This document shows, piece after piece, positions 8,787 to 17,102 of a DNA stretch of 64,000 nucleotides (position 1 is the first letter of the stretch; every line of letters begins with the position of its first letter). The notes beneath the pieces were generated by a model, which was not told the origin of the DNA, ran no database searches, and saw only the letters and a list, made by a program, of their open reading frames with translations. Both the position numbers and the translations under genes were made by a program. This stretch comes from Comamonas sp. JUb58 (GTDB lineage Bacteria; Pseudomonadota; Gammaproteobacteria; Burkholderiales; Burkholderiaceae_C): the NCBI RefSeq assembly GCF_004364775.1, contig NZ_SOAL01000005.1, forward strand, positions 62,001 through 126,000, given 5' to 3'.

Positions 8787-11666
8787 TCAGTGGCCCTGCG
8801 CCTGCTTGAAGCGATCCACCAACTGCCGCAAATCCTGCTCCGCCTTGTAGATGACGGCCAGGTACTCGTGGTTGTTGATGCCCCAGAGCGAGGAATCCAT
8901 ATCGGTGGTGTGGGCCACCAGGAAGGGCAAGGTGGTGACGACCCGCATCTGGGCCCGACCCTGCAGGTAGCTGTCGATGGTGTTGGTGTGCGGGTCGCGG
9001 ATGGAGGAATCCCACTGCGACAGTGCCTCCAGCGCGGGCTGGGCATAGATGTTGTGCACCATGCTGGTCATGCGGTCCAGCACCACAAAGGTTTCACCGT
9101 CCTGCTCCCGCACCTCCAGCACCTGGGTGCCCGGGTGGATCTTGGCGATCAGGCCGGCAAAGATGTCCCACTCGCCCGCATGTGCGGCCAGCCAATTGTC
9201 TACACGAGCGCGGCGCTGGGCATAGTCGGGCGGCATCTCGACATCGTCTTCCATGATCTCCAGCTGCGTCGCACCGGTCTGCAAGGCCTTGCGCGCGAGG
9301 TACTGGTAGCTCATTGCGCAGCCCAGCCAGCCCGGGCTGTAGCGCACGCCATCAAACACGCTCACATCCGTTTGCAGGCCCGGCAAGGTCTGCTCAACGA
9401 AATGCGCCCGGCGGCGCACCGTCTCGGGCATGCTCAGCACCATGCAGTTTCCTGGCAGCGGTTGCGACACGGTCAGTGCCTCCCACTGTGCCGAATCGAT
9501 GCGGCCCAGCGCATACAGCGCACGCAGCACCATGAACTCAAACTGCTGGCCACTGCGGGCGATCTCGTCTGCCAGCCCTTGTTGCACCTGCGCAGGCTTT
9601 TGCGCTTGCTGCTGCAGCATCTCTTGCACCGCCTGCACCATGGCCTGGGCATCGCCCACTGGCGTCACCCGCAGCGCAGGGTTGTCCAGCAACGCGCTGT
9701 GCTGGTGGATATCGGCACTGCTCTCGGTCACCACCGGTGCGCCCAGGCTCAGGCATTCGTACACCCGGGTGGTTTCCAGCAAGGCGCCTTCGTAGTAGTG
9801 GATATTGACGACCACCCGCGCCTGGCGCACGGCCTGGCGCAAAGCATCGCCAAACAGATTGCCCTCGATGCGCACGGAGAACTGGCGCTGCAGCGCCTGC
9901 AGCATCTCCTGGCGGCGCGGCGCATTCACATCGCCGTAGAACAGCACATCACAGCTGGGCTCCAGCGCCGGCAATGCCGGCTCGCCGCAATCCTGCAGCA
10001 GCTGCGAGTAACCGGCCACCCCGCCAATCGGCACCAGGAAGGTGTGCGGGTAGCGGATGCCCTTGGTCTCCAAAAAGGCCAGGTTGGTTGGCGCATAGTC
10101 CCAGGCAGACAGCGAATTTTCCAGAATCGCCAAGTACTCGTCGGTGAACCAGCGCGGGCTGACGCTTTGCTCCATCTGGAACACGATGCGCTTTTCGCCC
10201 GGCGGCAGCTGCTTGAACATCTGTGGGCAGACCACGATGTACATGTCGAGCCCAAAGCCTTCGGCAGGCACATCCTGGAACAGGCTCACTTCAAAACCAG
10301 CCTTGCGCAGCACCTGGGCCAGCGCATGCGCGACAAACTGCGTATGCGCCGTCGCCAAAATGCCGTAGTGGCGGTTGCTGCCAGGCAGCAGGGCCACCGC
10401 CGGCATTGGCGTACCCCGGGCCTGGCGCATCTTGCGGCGCAGCGCATGGCGCACCCGGCGGACACCGGCAGGCTCATAGGGCGCCAGCTTTTGTTTGATG
10501 CGGAAAACCGCGCTCTTGCCTTTGCGCAGCAAATCAGTGATGCGCCACAGCGGCGACAACTGGCGTGCCAGCGCCTGCATCTGCTGGGCCTGCTGCTCGA
10601 TCTGCCACTGCTTTTGCGCGGCCTCCTGTTGCAGGGCCGCCAGCTTGATGTCCTGCTGCGCGATGTGCTGTTGCTGCTGCTGTTGGCGACTCTCCCACTG
10701 GGCAGTCAGCCATTGGCTCTGGGCATGGGCCTGGTCCAGCGCATTCTGGTTGTGCTGGGCCTGGGTCTGGGCGCCCTCCAGATGGCCTCGCAGTTGCTGG
10801 CGCTCCAGCTCCAGGTTGCGGATATCGCCATCGAGCTTTTCGATCCAGCTGTGGCGCTGCTGGCCAGCCGCTTCCAACGACTGGATGGTCTGCTGCTGGT
10901 CACCCAGCGCATGCTGCAGCGCCATCATCTCGGCCTTGGCCTCCAGGCGCGCGCCCAAAATAGCAAACACCCGGCAGACGTCGCGCTGGAAGGCGGCATC
11001 ACCGCGGTCACACAGGCGGCGCAGCAACGCAGGCTGCTGCGCGCCCACCAGCAGCACGCCCAGACCATTGCTGTGCGGGAAGTGCAGGCTCGGATAACGC
11101 CCTTCCAGCTCCGCCCAGAGCTGGTGCACGCCAAAGTCATCGCGGTACACATTGCTGTCATGGAACAGCACCACAGCGCGCTCGCTCAGCTTGGGCAGCC
11201 AGGTCTCGAAATCATGGCGCACCGCCTCATAGGTGTGCAGGCCATCGATGTGCAGCACATCGATGCTGCCATCGGCAAAACTGGGCAAGGCCTCGTCAAA
11301 GCGCATGCGCAGCAGGGTCGAGAACTGGGTGTAGTGCGGATCATGGGCCTGGCGCAGGCTGGCCAGAATGCCCTCGCCGTAGGCGCCAGCATGGGCATCG
11401 CCCTCCCAGGTGTCGATCGCATAGGTGCGCGTCAACAAGCCTTGCTGGACAATCGCCTGGCAAAAAGCGAGGTAGGAGATGCCCGAATAAGCGCCCAGCT
11501 CCACCAGGCTGCGCGGTTGTGCCACCGCCATCAGCCAGGCGGCAAACGGAATATGCCCCGCCCAGGGCGCGGGATGGGTCAGATGGTAGGGCTCCATCAA
11601 GGCGGCGGGGTGCAGCCAGTCATAGTCGGCCCGCGCCTGCCCTGGGAGGTCTGTCATACGGTTCAT
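8787..11666 (-). CDS. Multidomain methyltransferase / coiled-coil / glycosyltransferase / GT25-like fusion
   Basis: 959 residues in four parts. Residues 30-225 are a class I SAM methyltransferase of the CmcI/Methyltransf_24 type (SLVELGAYSGISYLAF, YAIDTWEGD, DVLHIDGLHTYEAV, AVVLFHDSNV). Residues 239-370 are Gln/Ala/Leu-rich with heptad character, a predicted coiled coil of about 130 residues. Residues 425-725 resemble CgeB-like GT-B glycosyltransferases (FYGDVNAPRRQEML, YYEGALLETTRVYECLSLGAPVVTE). Residues 735-955 look like a GT25 / LPS glycosyltransferase (LSMPETVRRRAHFVEQTLPG, YSPGWLGCAMSYQYLARKAL, EDDVEMP). The ATG at 11666 overlaps the wzt stop as ATGA. With the exporter upstream it probably builds and methylates the end of an exported polysaccharide. 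Substrates cannot be told from sequence. Confidence 0.85.
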   Translation of the reverse strand: MNRMTDLPGQARADYDWLHPAALMEPYHLTHPAPWAGHIPFAAWLMAVAQPRSLVELGAYSGISYLAFCQAIVQQGLLTRTYAIDTWEGDAHAGAYGEGILASLRQAHDPHYTQFSTLLRMRFDEALPSFADGSIDVLHIDGLHTYEAVRHDFETWLPKLSERAVVLFHDSNVYRDDFGVHQLWAELEGRYPSLHFPHSNGLGVLLVGAQQPALLRRLCDRGDAAFQRDVCRVFAILGARLEAKAEMMALQHALGDQQQTIQSLEAAGQQRHSWIEKLDGDIRNLELERQQLRGHLEGAQTQAQHNQNALDQAHAQSQWLTAQWESRQQQQQQHIAQQDIKLAALQQEAAQKQWQIEQQAQQMQALARQLSPLWRITDLLRKGKSAVFRIKQKLAPYEPAGVRRVRHALRRKMRQARGTPMPAVALLPGSNRHYGILATAHTQFVAHALAQVLRKAGFEVSLFQDVPAEGFGLDMYIVVCPQMFKQLPPGEKRIVFQMEQSVSPRWFTDEYLAILENSLSAWDYAPTNLAFLETKGIRYPHTFLVPIGGVAGYSQLLQDCGEPALPALEPSCDVLFYGDVNAPRRQEMLQALQRQFSVRIEGNLFGDALRQAVRQARVVVNIHYYEGALLETTRVYECLSLGAPVVTESSADIHQHSALLDNPALRVTPVGDAQAMVQAVQEMLQQQAQKPAQVQQGLADEIARSGQQFEFMVLRALYALGRIDSAQWEALTVSQPLPGNCMVLSMPETVRRRAHFVEQTLPGLQTDVSVFDGVRYSPGWLGCAMSYQYLARKALQTGATQLEIMEDDVEMPPDYAQRRARVDNWLAAHAGEWDIFAGLIAKIHPGTQVLEVREQDGETFVVLDRMTSMVHNIYAQPALEALSQWDSSIRDPHTNTIDSYLQGRAQMRVVTTLPFLVAHTTDMDSSLWGINNHEYLAVIYKAEQDLRQLVDRFKQAQGH

Positions 11667-13048
11667 GGGGAGGAGGTTTCCTGTTGCGCCTGGCCGGCCT
11701 GCAGCACGATGGACCGCATGGGGATGCCAAGCAGTCCGGTGGCCATGTTGGTGGACTCGGACTTGAAGTGCAGCGCATCCTGGATCCAGTGCTGCTGCAC
11801 ATGGTCGTGCTGCGAGCCATCGGCCAGTGCGACGTCGATCGCGTAATTGCCCACCGGCATGCGGGGCATGTCAAAACTGAACTCGGCCTGCAGAACCTGG
11901 CCGCTGGCACAGACCACCGGCTGGCCCAGGTAGCTCAAATAGCTGTTGTCACCAAACACGGCCTGGCCAGTGCGGTCCTTGACCACAAAACCGACGATGG
12001 GCGACTGCAGCGACTGGTGGCACTGCGCCTGGATGCGCAAGACCACCGGCTCGCCGCCCACCACCCAGTGCAAGGGGCGCTGCTGTGTGTCCATCAGCCA
12101 GGCGCCGGTAATGCGTGCGCCGCCCAGGCCAAACGAAGGCGCATCCGGGTTGAAGCGAAACACCTCGATATCGTTGCGCAGCGGTTCAGCACGGAAAAAA
12201 TCGCGCCGCTGGTCATGCCAGGGCAGGCTGGCATCGAACACTGGCGCCGGCGGGGCCGTTTCAGCCACTGGGCCACTGCCCTGCTCGGCTTCATAGCAGG
12301 CCTGCATATAGCGGTCACAGACCTCCTTGGTCGGTCCGATCTGCATGACCTGGCCCTTGTCGATCCAGACCACGCGGTCGCAAAGGCTCTTGATGGCGGC
12401 GGTGTCGTGGCTGACAAAGAGCAAGGTGCCGCGCTCCATGAAGCTGCGCAAAAAGCGCATGCACTTCTGGGTGAACACCGCATCGCCCACAGCCAGTGCT
12501 TCGTCCACCACCAGGATATCGGCGTCCACATGGGCGATCACCGCAAAGGCCAGCCGCACATACATGCCGCTGGAATAGGTCTTCACCGGCTGGTCGATGA
12601 ACTCGCCAATATCGGCAAAGGCGGCAATCGAGTCAAAGCGCTCGGCGATCTGCGCATCGCTCAGCCCGAGCAGCGCCGCATTCATCGCCACATTGTCGCG
12701 GCCAGAAAACTCGGGGTTGAAACCTGCGCCCAGCTCCAGCAGCGCCGCGATGCGGCCATGCGTGGTCACTGCGCCGCAGCTGGGTGCCAGGGTGCCGCAG
12801 ACCATCTGCAGGAAGGTGGACTTGCCCGAGCCATTGCGGCCGATGATGCCAATGGTCTCACCCCTGGCCACCTGCAGGTCCAGCCCGCGCAACGCCCAGA
12901 ACTCGCGGTGGTAGGGCTTGGGCTCGCGCCCCAGCAGGCGCGAGAGGCGAGGCATCACAAACTGCCGCAAACGGTCGCCGGGCGCATCGTAGATATGGAA
13001 GCACTTGCCCAGGCCCTGCACTTCCAGTGCCAGAGATTCAGAGGACAT
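11663..13048 (-). CDS. wzt: Polysaccharide ABC exporter, ATP-binding protein with C-terminal glycan-binding domain (Wzt-like)
   Basis: About 461 residues. The N-terminal 230 are an ABC ATPase: Walker A GRNGSGKSTFLQM, the signature YSSGMYVRLAFAVI, Walker B DILVVDEALAVGD, and the LFVSHD switch. An extra C-terminal region of about 200 residues (GARITGAWLMDTQQRPLHWV to YAIDVALADGSQHDHV) resembles the Wzt/RfbE carbohydrate-binding domain that reads the non-reducing end of the chain before export. The start is taken as the ATG at 13048, which has AAGG 9 bases upstream and overlaps the permease stop by 11 bp. The glycan specificity is unknown. Confidence 0.9.
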   Translation of the reverse strand: MSSESLALEVQGLGKCFHIYDAPGDRLRQFVMPRLSRLLGREPKPYHREFWALRGLDLQVARGETIGIIGRNGSGKSTFLQMVCGTLAPSCGAVTTHGRIAALLELGAGFNPEFSGRDNVAMNAALLGLSDAQIAERFDSIAAFADIGEFIDQPVKTYSSGMYVRLAFAVIAHVDADILVVDEALAVGDAVFTQKCMRFLRSFMERGTLLFVSHDTAAIKSLCDRVVWIDKGQVMQIGPTKEVCDRYMQACYEAEQGSGPVAETAPPAPVFDASLPWHDQRRDFFRAEPLRNDIEVFRFNPDAPSFGLGGARITGAWLMDTQQRPLHWVVGGEPVVLRIQAQCHQSLQSPIVGFVVKDRTGQAVFGDNSYLSYLGQPVVCASGQVLQAEFSFDMPRMPVGNYAIDVALADGSQHDHVQQHWIQDALHFKSESTNMATGLLGIPMRSIVLQAGQAQQETSSP

Positions 13049-13865
13049 CGGCAAATCCCTTGCGCGTCTTCTGGAACCAGGCAAAGCCCAGCCAGGCCAC
13101 CAGGCTGCAGGCCAGCATGCTGATCGCCCAGCCGCTCCAGTCCGGCATGCGGCCCCAGATCAGCACGGCACGCGTCTGTTCAATGAAAAAAGTCAGTGGA
13201 TTGAGCCACATCGCAGTCTGAAAGCTGGCAGGCAGCGCATGCACGGGGAAGAAAATCGGCGAGATAAACATCAGCATGGTCGTCATCACGCCGGTGATCT
13301 GCTTGAGATCGCGTGCAAACACGCCCAGCGACGCAAAAAACCAGCCCACGCCCACACTGAGCAAGACCAGTGGCGCCCAGACCAGCGGCAGCAGCAGGGC
13401 GGTCAGCGGGATCTTGCCATTGAGCACCAACAGCGCCACCAGCAGCACCACCAAACTGGCCAGCGCCTGGAACAGCGCCGAGCACACGGCCACCACGACC
13501 AGGATCTCCAGCGGGAACACCACGCGCTTGACGTAGTTCACATTGGCAAGCACCAGATGGGGTGCACGGTTCAGCACATCGGAGAACAGGCCATAGACGA
13601 TCAGGCCGGCAAACAGCACCATCGCAAACTGCGTCTTGGACTCGGGGCCCTCACCCCAGCGCGCCTTGAAGACGACCGAGAACACAAAGGTGTAAATCAC
13701 CAGCATGCACAGCGGTATCAGCACCGCCCACAGCCATCCGCCGAGCGATCCCTTGAAGCGTTCACTCACTTCCCGCCGTGTCATCTTGACCACCAGCGGC
13801 CAGTGCGCACGCATGCTAGCGACCAACGCGCGCGCAGAGGCTGCGCTGCCTACACCGACAGTCAA
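13038..13865 (-). CDS. wzm: Polysaccharide ABC exporter permease (Wzm-like)
   Basis: 275-residue ABC-2 type permease with six predicted membrane helices. An amphipathic N-terminal segment MTRREVSERFKGSLGGWLWAV precedes the first helix, as is typical of Wzm/KpsM/RfbA-type O-antigen exporters. It should form the channel with the ATPase encoded just downstream. The frame opens with TTG at 13865, which has a GGAG motif seven bases upstream. The first ATG (13814) lacks any such motif, so the TTG is preferred. The roughly 100 bp before it hold no obvious gene. It is the first gene of wzm-wzt-glycosyltransferase. Confidence 0.9.
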   Translation of the reverse strand: MTVGVGSAASARALVASMRAHWPLVVKMTRREVSERFKGSLGGWLWAVLIPLCMLVIYTFVFSVVFKARWGEGPESKTQFAMVLFAGLIVYGLFSDVLNRAPHLVLANVNYVKRVVFPLEILVVVAVCSALFQALASLVVLLVALLVLNGKIPLTALLLPLVWAPLVLLSVGVGWFFASLGVFARDLKQITGVMTTMLMFISPIFFPVHALPASFQTAMWLNPLTFFIEQTRAVLIWGRMPDWSGWAISMLACSLVAWLGFAWFQKTRKGFADVL

Positions 13866-13965
13866 TATGACACTCCATCCATCATGAGGCGGCCAAGTTT
13901 ACAGGGTCGGCGCTATCCCGACTGCCTCCCAGGCGGCTGGTTACAAGCAGCGACGATTACAAATG

Positions 13966-14397
13966 TCACTGAGACCAGGGCAAACCCTGGTAACGCCAGC
14001 CGCCGAGCTGGCCGCGCTGCCCCTGGGCGTTGGCATCACCCTCAAAGCCCTGCAGGATGTTGTAGGCCTCCAGCCCCAGCTGGCTGGCCCGCTGCGCCGC
14101 CGCCACCGAGCGCACGCCGCTGCGGCACAGCAGCACGATCTTGGCGCCGGGCGCCCGCTGGGCCAGCGCCAGCAGCTGGGCATCAAAGTCCGGGTTCATG
14201 GCCATGCCCGGCCACTGCTTCCAGGCAATGGCCACGGCGCCAGGCACCTGGCCGACCCAGGCGCGCTCGGCATCGGTGCGCACATCGACCAGCACCGCCT
14301 GCTGGTTCTGCACCCAGTGCCAGGCCAGCCGGGCACCAATATCACCGGCATAGCCGTTGGCAGGCGCAATGGTCTGCTGTTCTGCGGTCAAGCTCAT
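13966..14397 (-). CDS. Rhodanese-like domain protein
   Basis: 143 residues forming one rhodanese domain, a possible sulfur or persulfide carrier. The CH2A-like region AVLVDVRTDAERAWVGQVPGAV and the active-site loop LLCRSGVRS with the catalytic Cys are intact. The six-residue loop (CRSGVR) is typical of thiosulfate sulfurtransferase-type single-domain rhodaneses. The start MSLTAEQ at 14397 follows GAGG by a few bases. It has no signal peptide and is probably cytoplasmic. It may share a transcript with the metallopeptidase gene 37 bp upstream, although no functional link is evident. Confidence 0.88.
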   Translation of the reverse strand: MSLTAEQQTIAPANGYAGDIGARLAWHWVQNQQAVLVDVRTDAERAWVGQVPGAVAIAWKQWPGMAMNPDFDAQLLALAQRAPGAKIVLLCRSGVRSVAAAQRASQLGLEAYNILQGFEGDANAQGQRGQLGGWRYQGLPWSQ

Positions 14398-14434
14398 AGA
14401 TACCTCTTCCAATGCGCGGGTAGACCCAGCCCCG

Positions 14435-15424
14435 CTACGCTGCCCGGTCCCAGGGCGGGGCCGGCATGTCCTTCAATTGCTGGCGCAGTGCCCGGTGGTC
14501 CGGCACCACCTCGGCCACGGTGTCCCAAAAGCGGGGGCTGTGGTCCATCACCCGCAAATGGGCCAGCTCATGGGCCACCACATAGTCGATCACGGCCGGC
14601 GCATAGTGCATCAGCCGCCAGTTCAGCCGGATAGAGCCATCCGATTTGGCACTGCCCCAGCGCGTTTCGGCACTCGACAGGCGCAGGCTGGTGTAGTGCA
14701 CGCCCAGCAGCGGCGCAAAATGCGCCAGCCGCGCCAAAAAATGCTGGCGCGCGCTCTGGACAAACCAGGCCTGCACCAGATCACGGATCTGCGTACGCCC
14801 AGCACTGGGCGGCAAAGCGAGGTAGAGGCGCGAAGGCGAACCTGGCGCCTCTTCCTCGACCCGCCAGACCGCCCCGGAGCGCGCCACGCGCTGCTCACTG
14901 TCCACCACCAACTGCAGCGGCTGGCCCAGAAAAGGCAGGCTGGCACCATCTTCCCAGCGGATGCTAGCGCTCATGCTGCGGGCGCGGCGCTGCTGCATCT
15001 CGGCGATCTTGCGCACAATCCAGCCGGCTTTCTCCTGCAGCGCTTCGTCAATGCCCGGCTGCGTCACCCAGCGCGGCGCGCGCACCACCAAGCCATCTTC
15101 ACTGACCACAAAGCCAATACTGCGCCGCTTGGCACGCTGCAGCAAGTAGGCGACACGCTGGCCTTGCAACAGGATGCTGCGGTTGGCGGCAGGGTGTGCC
15201 TGCAAGGAGGCAGGCGCTGCAGGGGCTGCCGGCTTGGTGACGGGCACTACCGGCGTCACCGGCCGGCGCAGTGGGGGGGCTGGCGCTGCGGGAGCCTGTG
15301 GCGCCAGAGGCTTGGCATCCACCACCTCCTTCACCACGGGCGCAGAAGGTTGTGCAGCAGCCGCCGGCTCGCTGCGCTCCCACAGGTCAAGTGCCATTTG
15401 CACCAGGCGGCGCACATCAACCAT
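14435..15424 (-). CDS. YgjP-type (DUF45 / SprT-like) zinc metallopeptidase
   Basis: 329 residues. The C-terminal 230 are the YgjP/DUF45 fold with the zinc site VVAHELAHLRVMDHSPRFW (HExxH plus a downstream His) and the preceding SSAETRWGSAKSDGSIRLNW typical of the family. The first 80 residues are an Ala/Pro/Val-rich low-complexity segment that the family usually lacks; it may be a flexible linker after a short helical start. The substrate is not known for this group in bacteria. The ATG at 15424 begins 70 bp after plsC ends. Confidence 0.87.
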   Translation of the reverse strand: MVDVRRLVQMALDLWERSEPAAAAQPSAPVVKEVVDAKPLAPQAPAAPAPPLRRPVTPVVPVTKPAAPAAPASLQAHPAANRSILLQGQRVAYLLQRAKRRSIGFVVSEDGLVVRAPRWVTQPGIDEALQEKAGWIVRKIAEMQQRRARSMSASIRWEDGASLPFLGQPLQLVVDSEQRVARSGAVWRVEEEAPGSPSRLYLALPPSAGRTQIRDLVQAWFVQSARQHFLARLAHFAPLLGVHYTSLRLSSAETRWGSAKSDGSIRLNWRLMHYAPAVIDYVVAHELAHLRVMDHSPRFWDTVAEVVPDHRALRQQLKDMPAPPWDRAA

Positions 15425-15494
15425 GGCCGCACCCCGTTCTGCGACAGCACATCAGCAAGGCACGCTCAGCGGCGAACACAGCAGTCTTTTTCCT

Positions 15495-16322
15495 TTAATG
15501 GGCAGCGGCACCCGGTTCTACTGCTGCAGCGCCTGCAGCCACCGCCGTTGCAGGTGCCTGCAGCGCAGGCTTGCCCACATAGGCCTCGGGGTCCAGGCGG
15601 CGCATCTCGGACTCGATCCAGTACTCCACCTCGGCCATCAGTTCATCATGTTTGCGGCCCTTGCTGTCGATGGGCTTGCCGACGGAGACATCGACAGTGC
15701 CGGGCGTCTTCACAAAGGCCTTGCGCGGCCAGCATTTGGCCGAGGTGACTGCAATCGGCACTACCTGGGCGCCCGTCATGATCGCCAGACGCGTCGCGCC
15801 GGTCTTGTAGTCGCCGCTTTCGCCACGTGGAATGCGCGTGCCTTCGGGGAACATGATCACCCAGATGCCCTGGCCCAGCAGGCGCTTGCCCTGCTCGACC
15901 ACCTTGTGAAAGGCGCGGCTGCCATCCTTGCGGTCGATATGGATCATGTCCAGGCTGCCAATGGACCAGCCAAAGAAAGGAATCTTCAGCAGTTCCTTCT
16001 TGAACACATAGGCCAGCGGCGTCGGCATGATGGCCGGCATCAGAAAGGTCTCAAAAGTCGACTGGTGCTTGCACAGCAGCACCACGCCCTTGTCACTGCC
16101 GGGCTGGCCGGCGACGGGCAGATTCTCCATGCCCTGGGTGCGTACTTTGATGCCGCAGAACCAGCCCGCACTGTCTGCCGACAGCTTGAGCCAGCGGCGC
16201 GCCACCACATACCGGGCGCGGCTGCTGGCACCACAGACCCGCAACAACAAGATGGTCAGCGTGTAAGGAATGACCGTCAGGCCCATGAAGAGCGTATGCA
16301 GAATCGATCGGAGCAGGGACAT
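15495..16322 (-). CDS. plsC: 1-acyl-sn-glycerol-3-phosphate acyltransferase
   Basis: 275-residue inner-membrane enzyme that acylates lysophosphatidic acid at sn-2 to give phosphatidic acid. A membrane-spanning N-terminus (about 8-30) precedes motif I LLCKHQSTFETF, in which the usual H-x4-D is H-x4-E, a variant known in Burkholderiales homologues. Motif II region is MIHIDRKDGSRAF, motif III VIMFPEGTRIPRGE, and motif IV VPIAVTSAKCWP. The C-terminus is Ala-rich. The ATG at 16322 faces the non-coding region with the DnaA boxes, so its promoter should lie there; a GC-rich hairpin sits 34-60 bp upstream of the start. Confidence 0.92.
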   Translation of the reverse strand: MSLLRSILHTLFMGLTVIPYTLTILLLRVCGASSRARYVVARRWLKLSADSAGWFCGIKVRTQGMENLPVAGQPGSDKGVVLLCKHQSTFETFLMPAIMPTPLAYVFKKELLKIPFFGWSIGSLDMIHIDRKDGSRAFHKVVEQGKRLLGQGIWVIMFPEGTRIPRGESGDYKTGATRLAIMTGAQVVPIAVTSAKCWPRKAFVKTPGTVDVSVGKPIDSKGRKHDELMAEVEYWIESEMRRLDPEAYVGKPALQAPATAVAAGAAAVEPGAAAH

Positions 16323-16355
16323 GGATCAGGTAGAAAAATCAGGGAGACGCAAAAG

Positions 16356-16382
16356 CCTGGCCCCTTGCTGGCAGGGGCCAGG
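16356..16382. promoter_or_regulatory. GC-rich hairpin in the plsC leader
   Basis: A perfect 10-bp inverted repeat (16356-16365 with 16373-16382) has a 7-base loop and lies 34-60 bp upstream of the plsC start. On the minus strand it is followed by CTTTTG rather than a long T run, so it is a weak terminator at best and could be an attenuator or mRNA-stability element. Confidence 0.45.
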
Positions 16383-16612
16383 GGGCCAAGCTGAAAGCCG
16401 CGAACCGGGGCAGCGCTGCATCGCGCTTGCGCCCAGGGGCGGCTGCAAAAATGTCGACCTGCACAACGTAACACGGCGCGGCACAGGTGTGCTTGGCTCT
16501 AAATCATATCGGAAGCCAAGGCCCTCGTCCGCAGCGCGCGCAGGAAGATGCAAAGAGCAGCAGAACAAGCAACTTCAAAATCGATAATTTTTCAATAGCA
16601 TCAAAGAATTGC

Positions 16613-16950
16613 GGTGGATAACTCAGCTTTTTAACGAGAAATTGTGGATAAACGATCATGGGTCTGGACCCGGCTTGCGCGCATGCGTGCAACCGGAGCA
16701 AGCACTTATGCACACAATGTGGAAAGCAGACCCCATAGCACAATATGCAGTAGCTATCGGAAAGATTGCTATCCCAGAAAACATAACTTGATGAAAGATA
16801 TAAATAAAAAAATTTTGTCAGCCAATCCTCCAAGCCAACTGACAATGTGTGGTAATTCTGATCCAGGTCAGAGCGCCGATATTTCAACAAAGTTATCCAC
16901 AGAAATGTAAGTCCCGTATTGATTTCTCTTGGGATTTGCCTTGTGTATAA
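16613..16950. other. DnaA-box cluster with AT-rich segment (candidate replication origin or DnaA-binding locus)
   Basis: The 780 bp between plsC and priA contain no credible gene and are markedly AT-richer than the rest of the window. Four exact TTATNCACA boxes are present: 16643-16651 (reverse, TTATCCACA), 16706-16714 (forward, TTATGCACA), 16893-16901 (forward, TTATCCACA) and 16942-16950 (reverse, TTATACACA). A fifth, 16613-16621, differs at one base. An A/T-rich run at about 16783-16819 could be an unwinding element. Against a chromosomal origin: the genes dnaA, dnaN and gyrB are not adjacent, and the ribosomal operon at 59-64 kb would be head-on to a fork leaving here. A DnaA-titrating or regulatory site is an alternative. 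Confidence 0.65.
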
Positions 16951-17102
16951 GTTCTTTGGTTTGTCACAAGATTGCCGCAGACCGTCTCGCAATCAGGATA
17001 AACACCATACTGCGCCGCCAGGGCACCGCGACGGGCCATCCGCCATGTGTCTGCACAGCAGTCGCTACACTCGGAGCTCCCGCGTTTCAGTCCGCCCTCC
17101 CC

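Noticed and set aside
8478..11846. 1122-residue open frame antisense to the glycosyltransferase fusion
   Set aside because: No domain signatures; explained by third-position GC bias of the real gene.
16504..16992. 162-residue open frame across the DnaA-box region
   Set aside because: Cys/Tyr/Leu-rich translation of AT-rich non-coding DNA, no ribosome-binding site, no family likeness.
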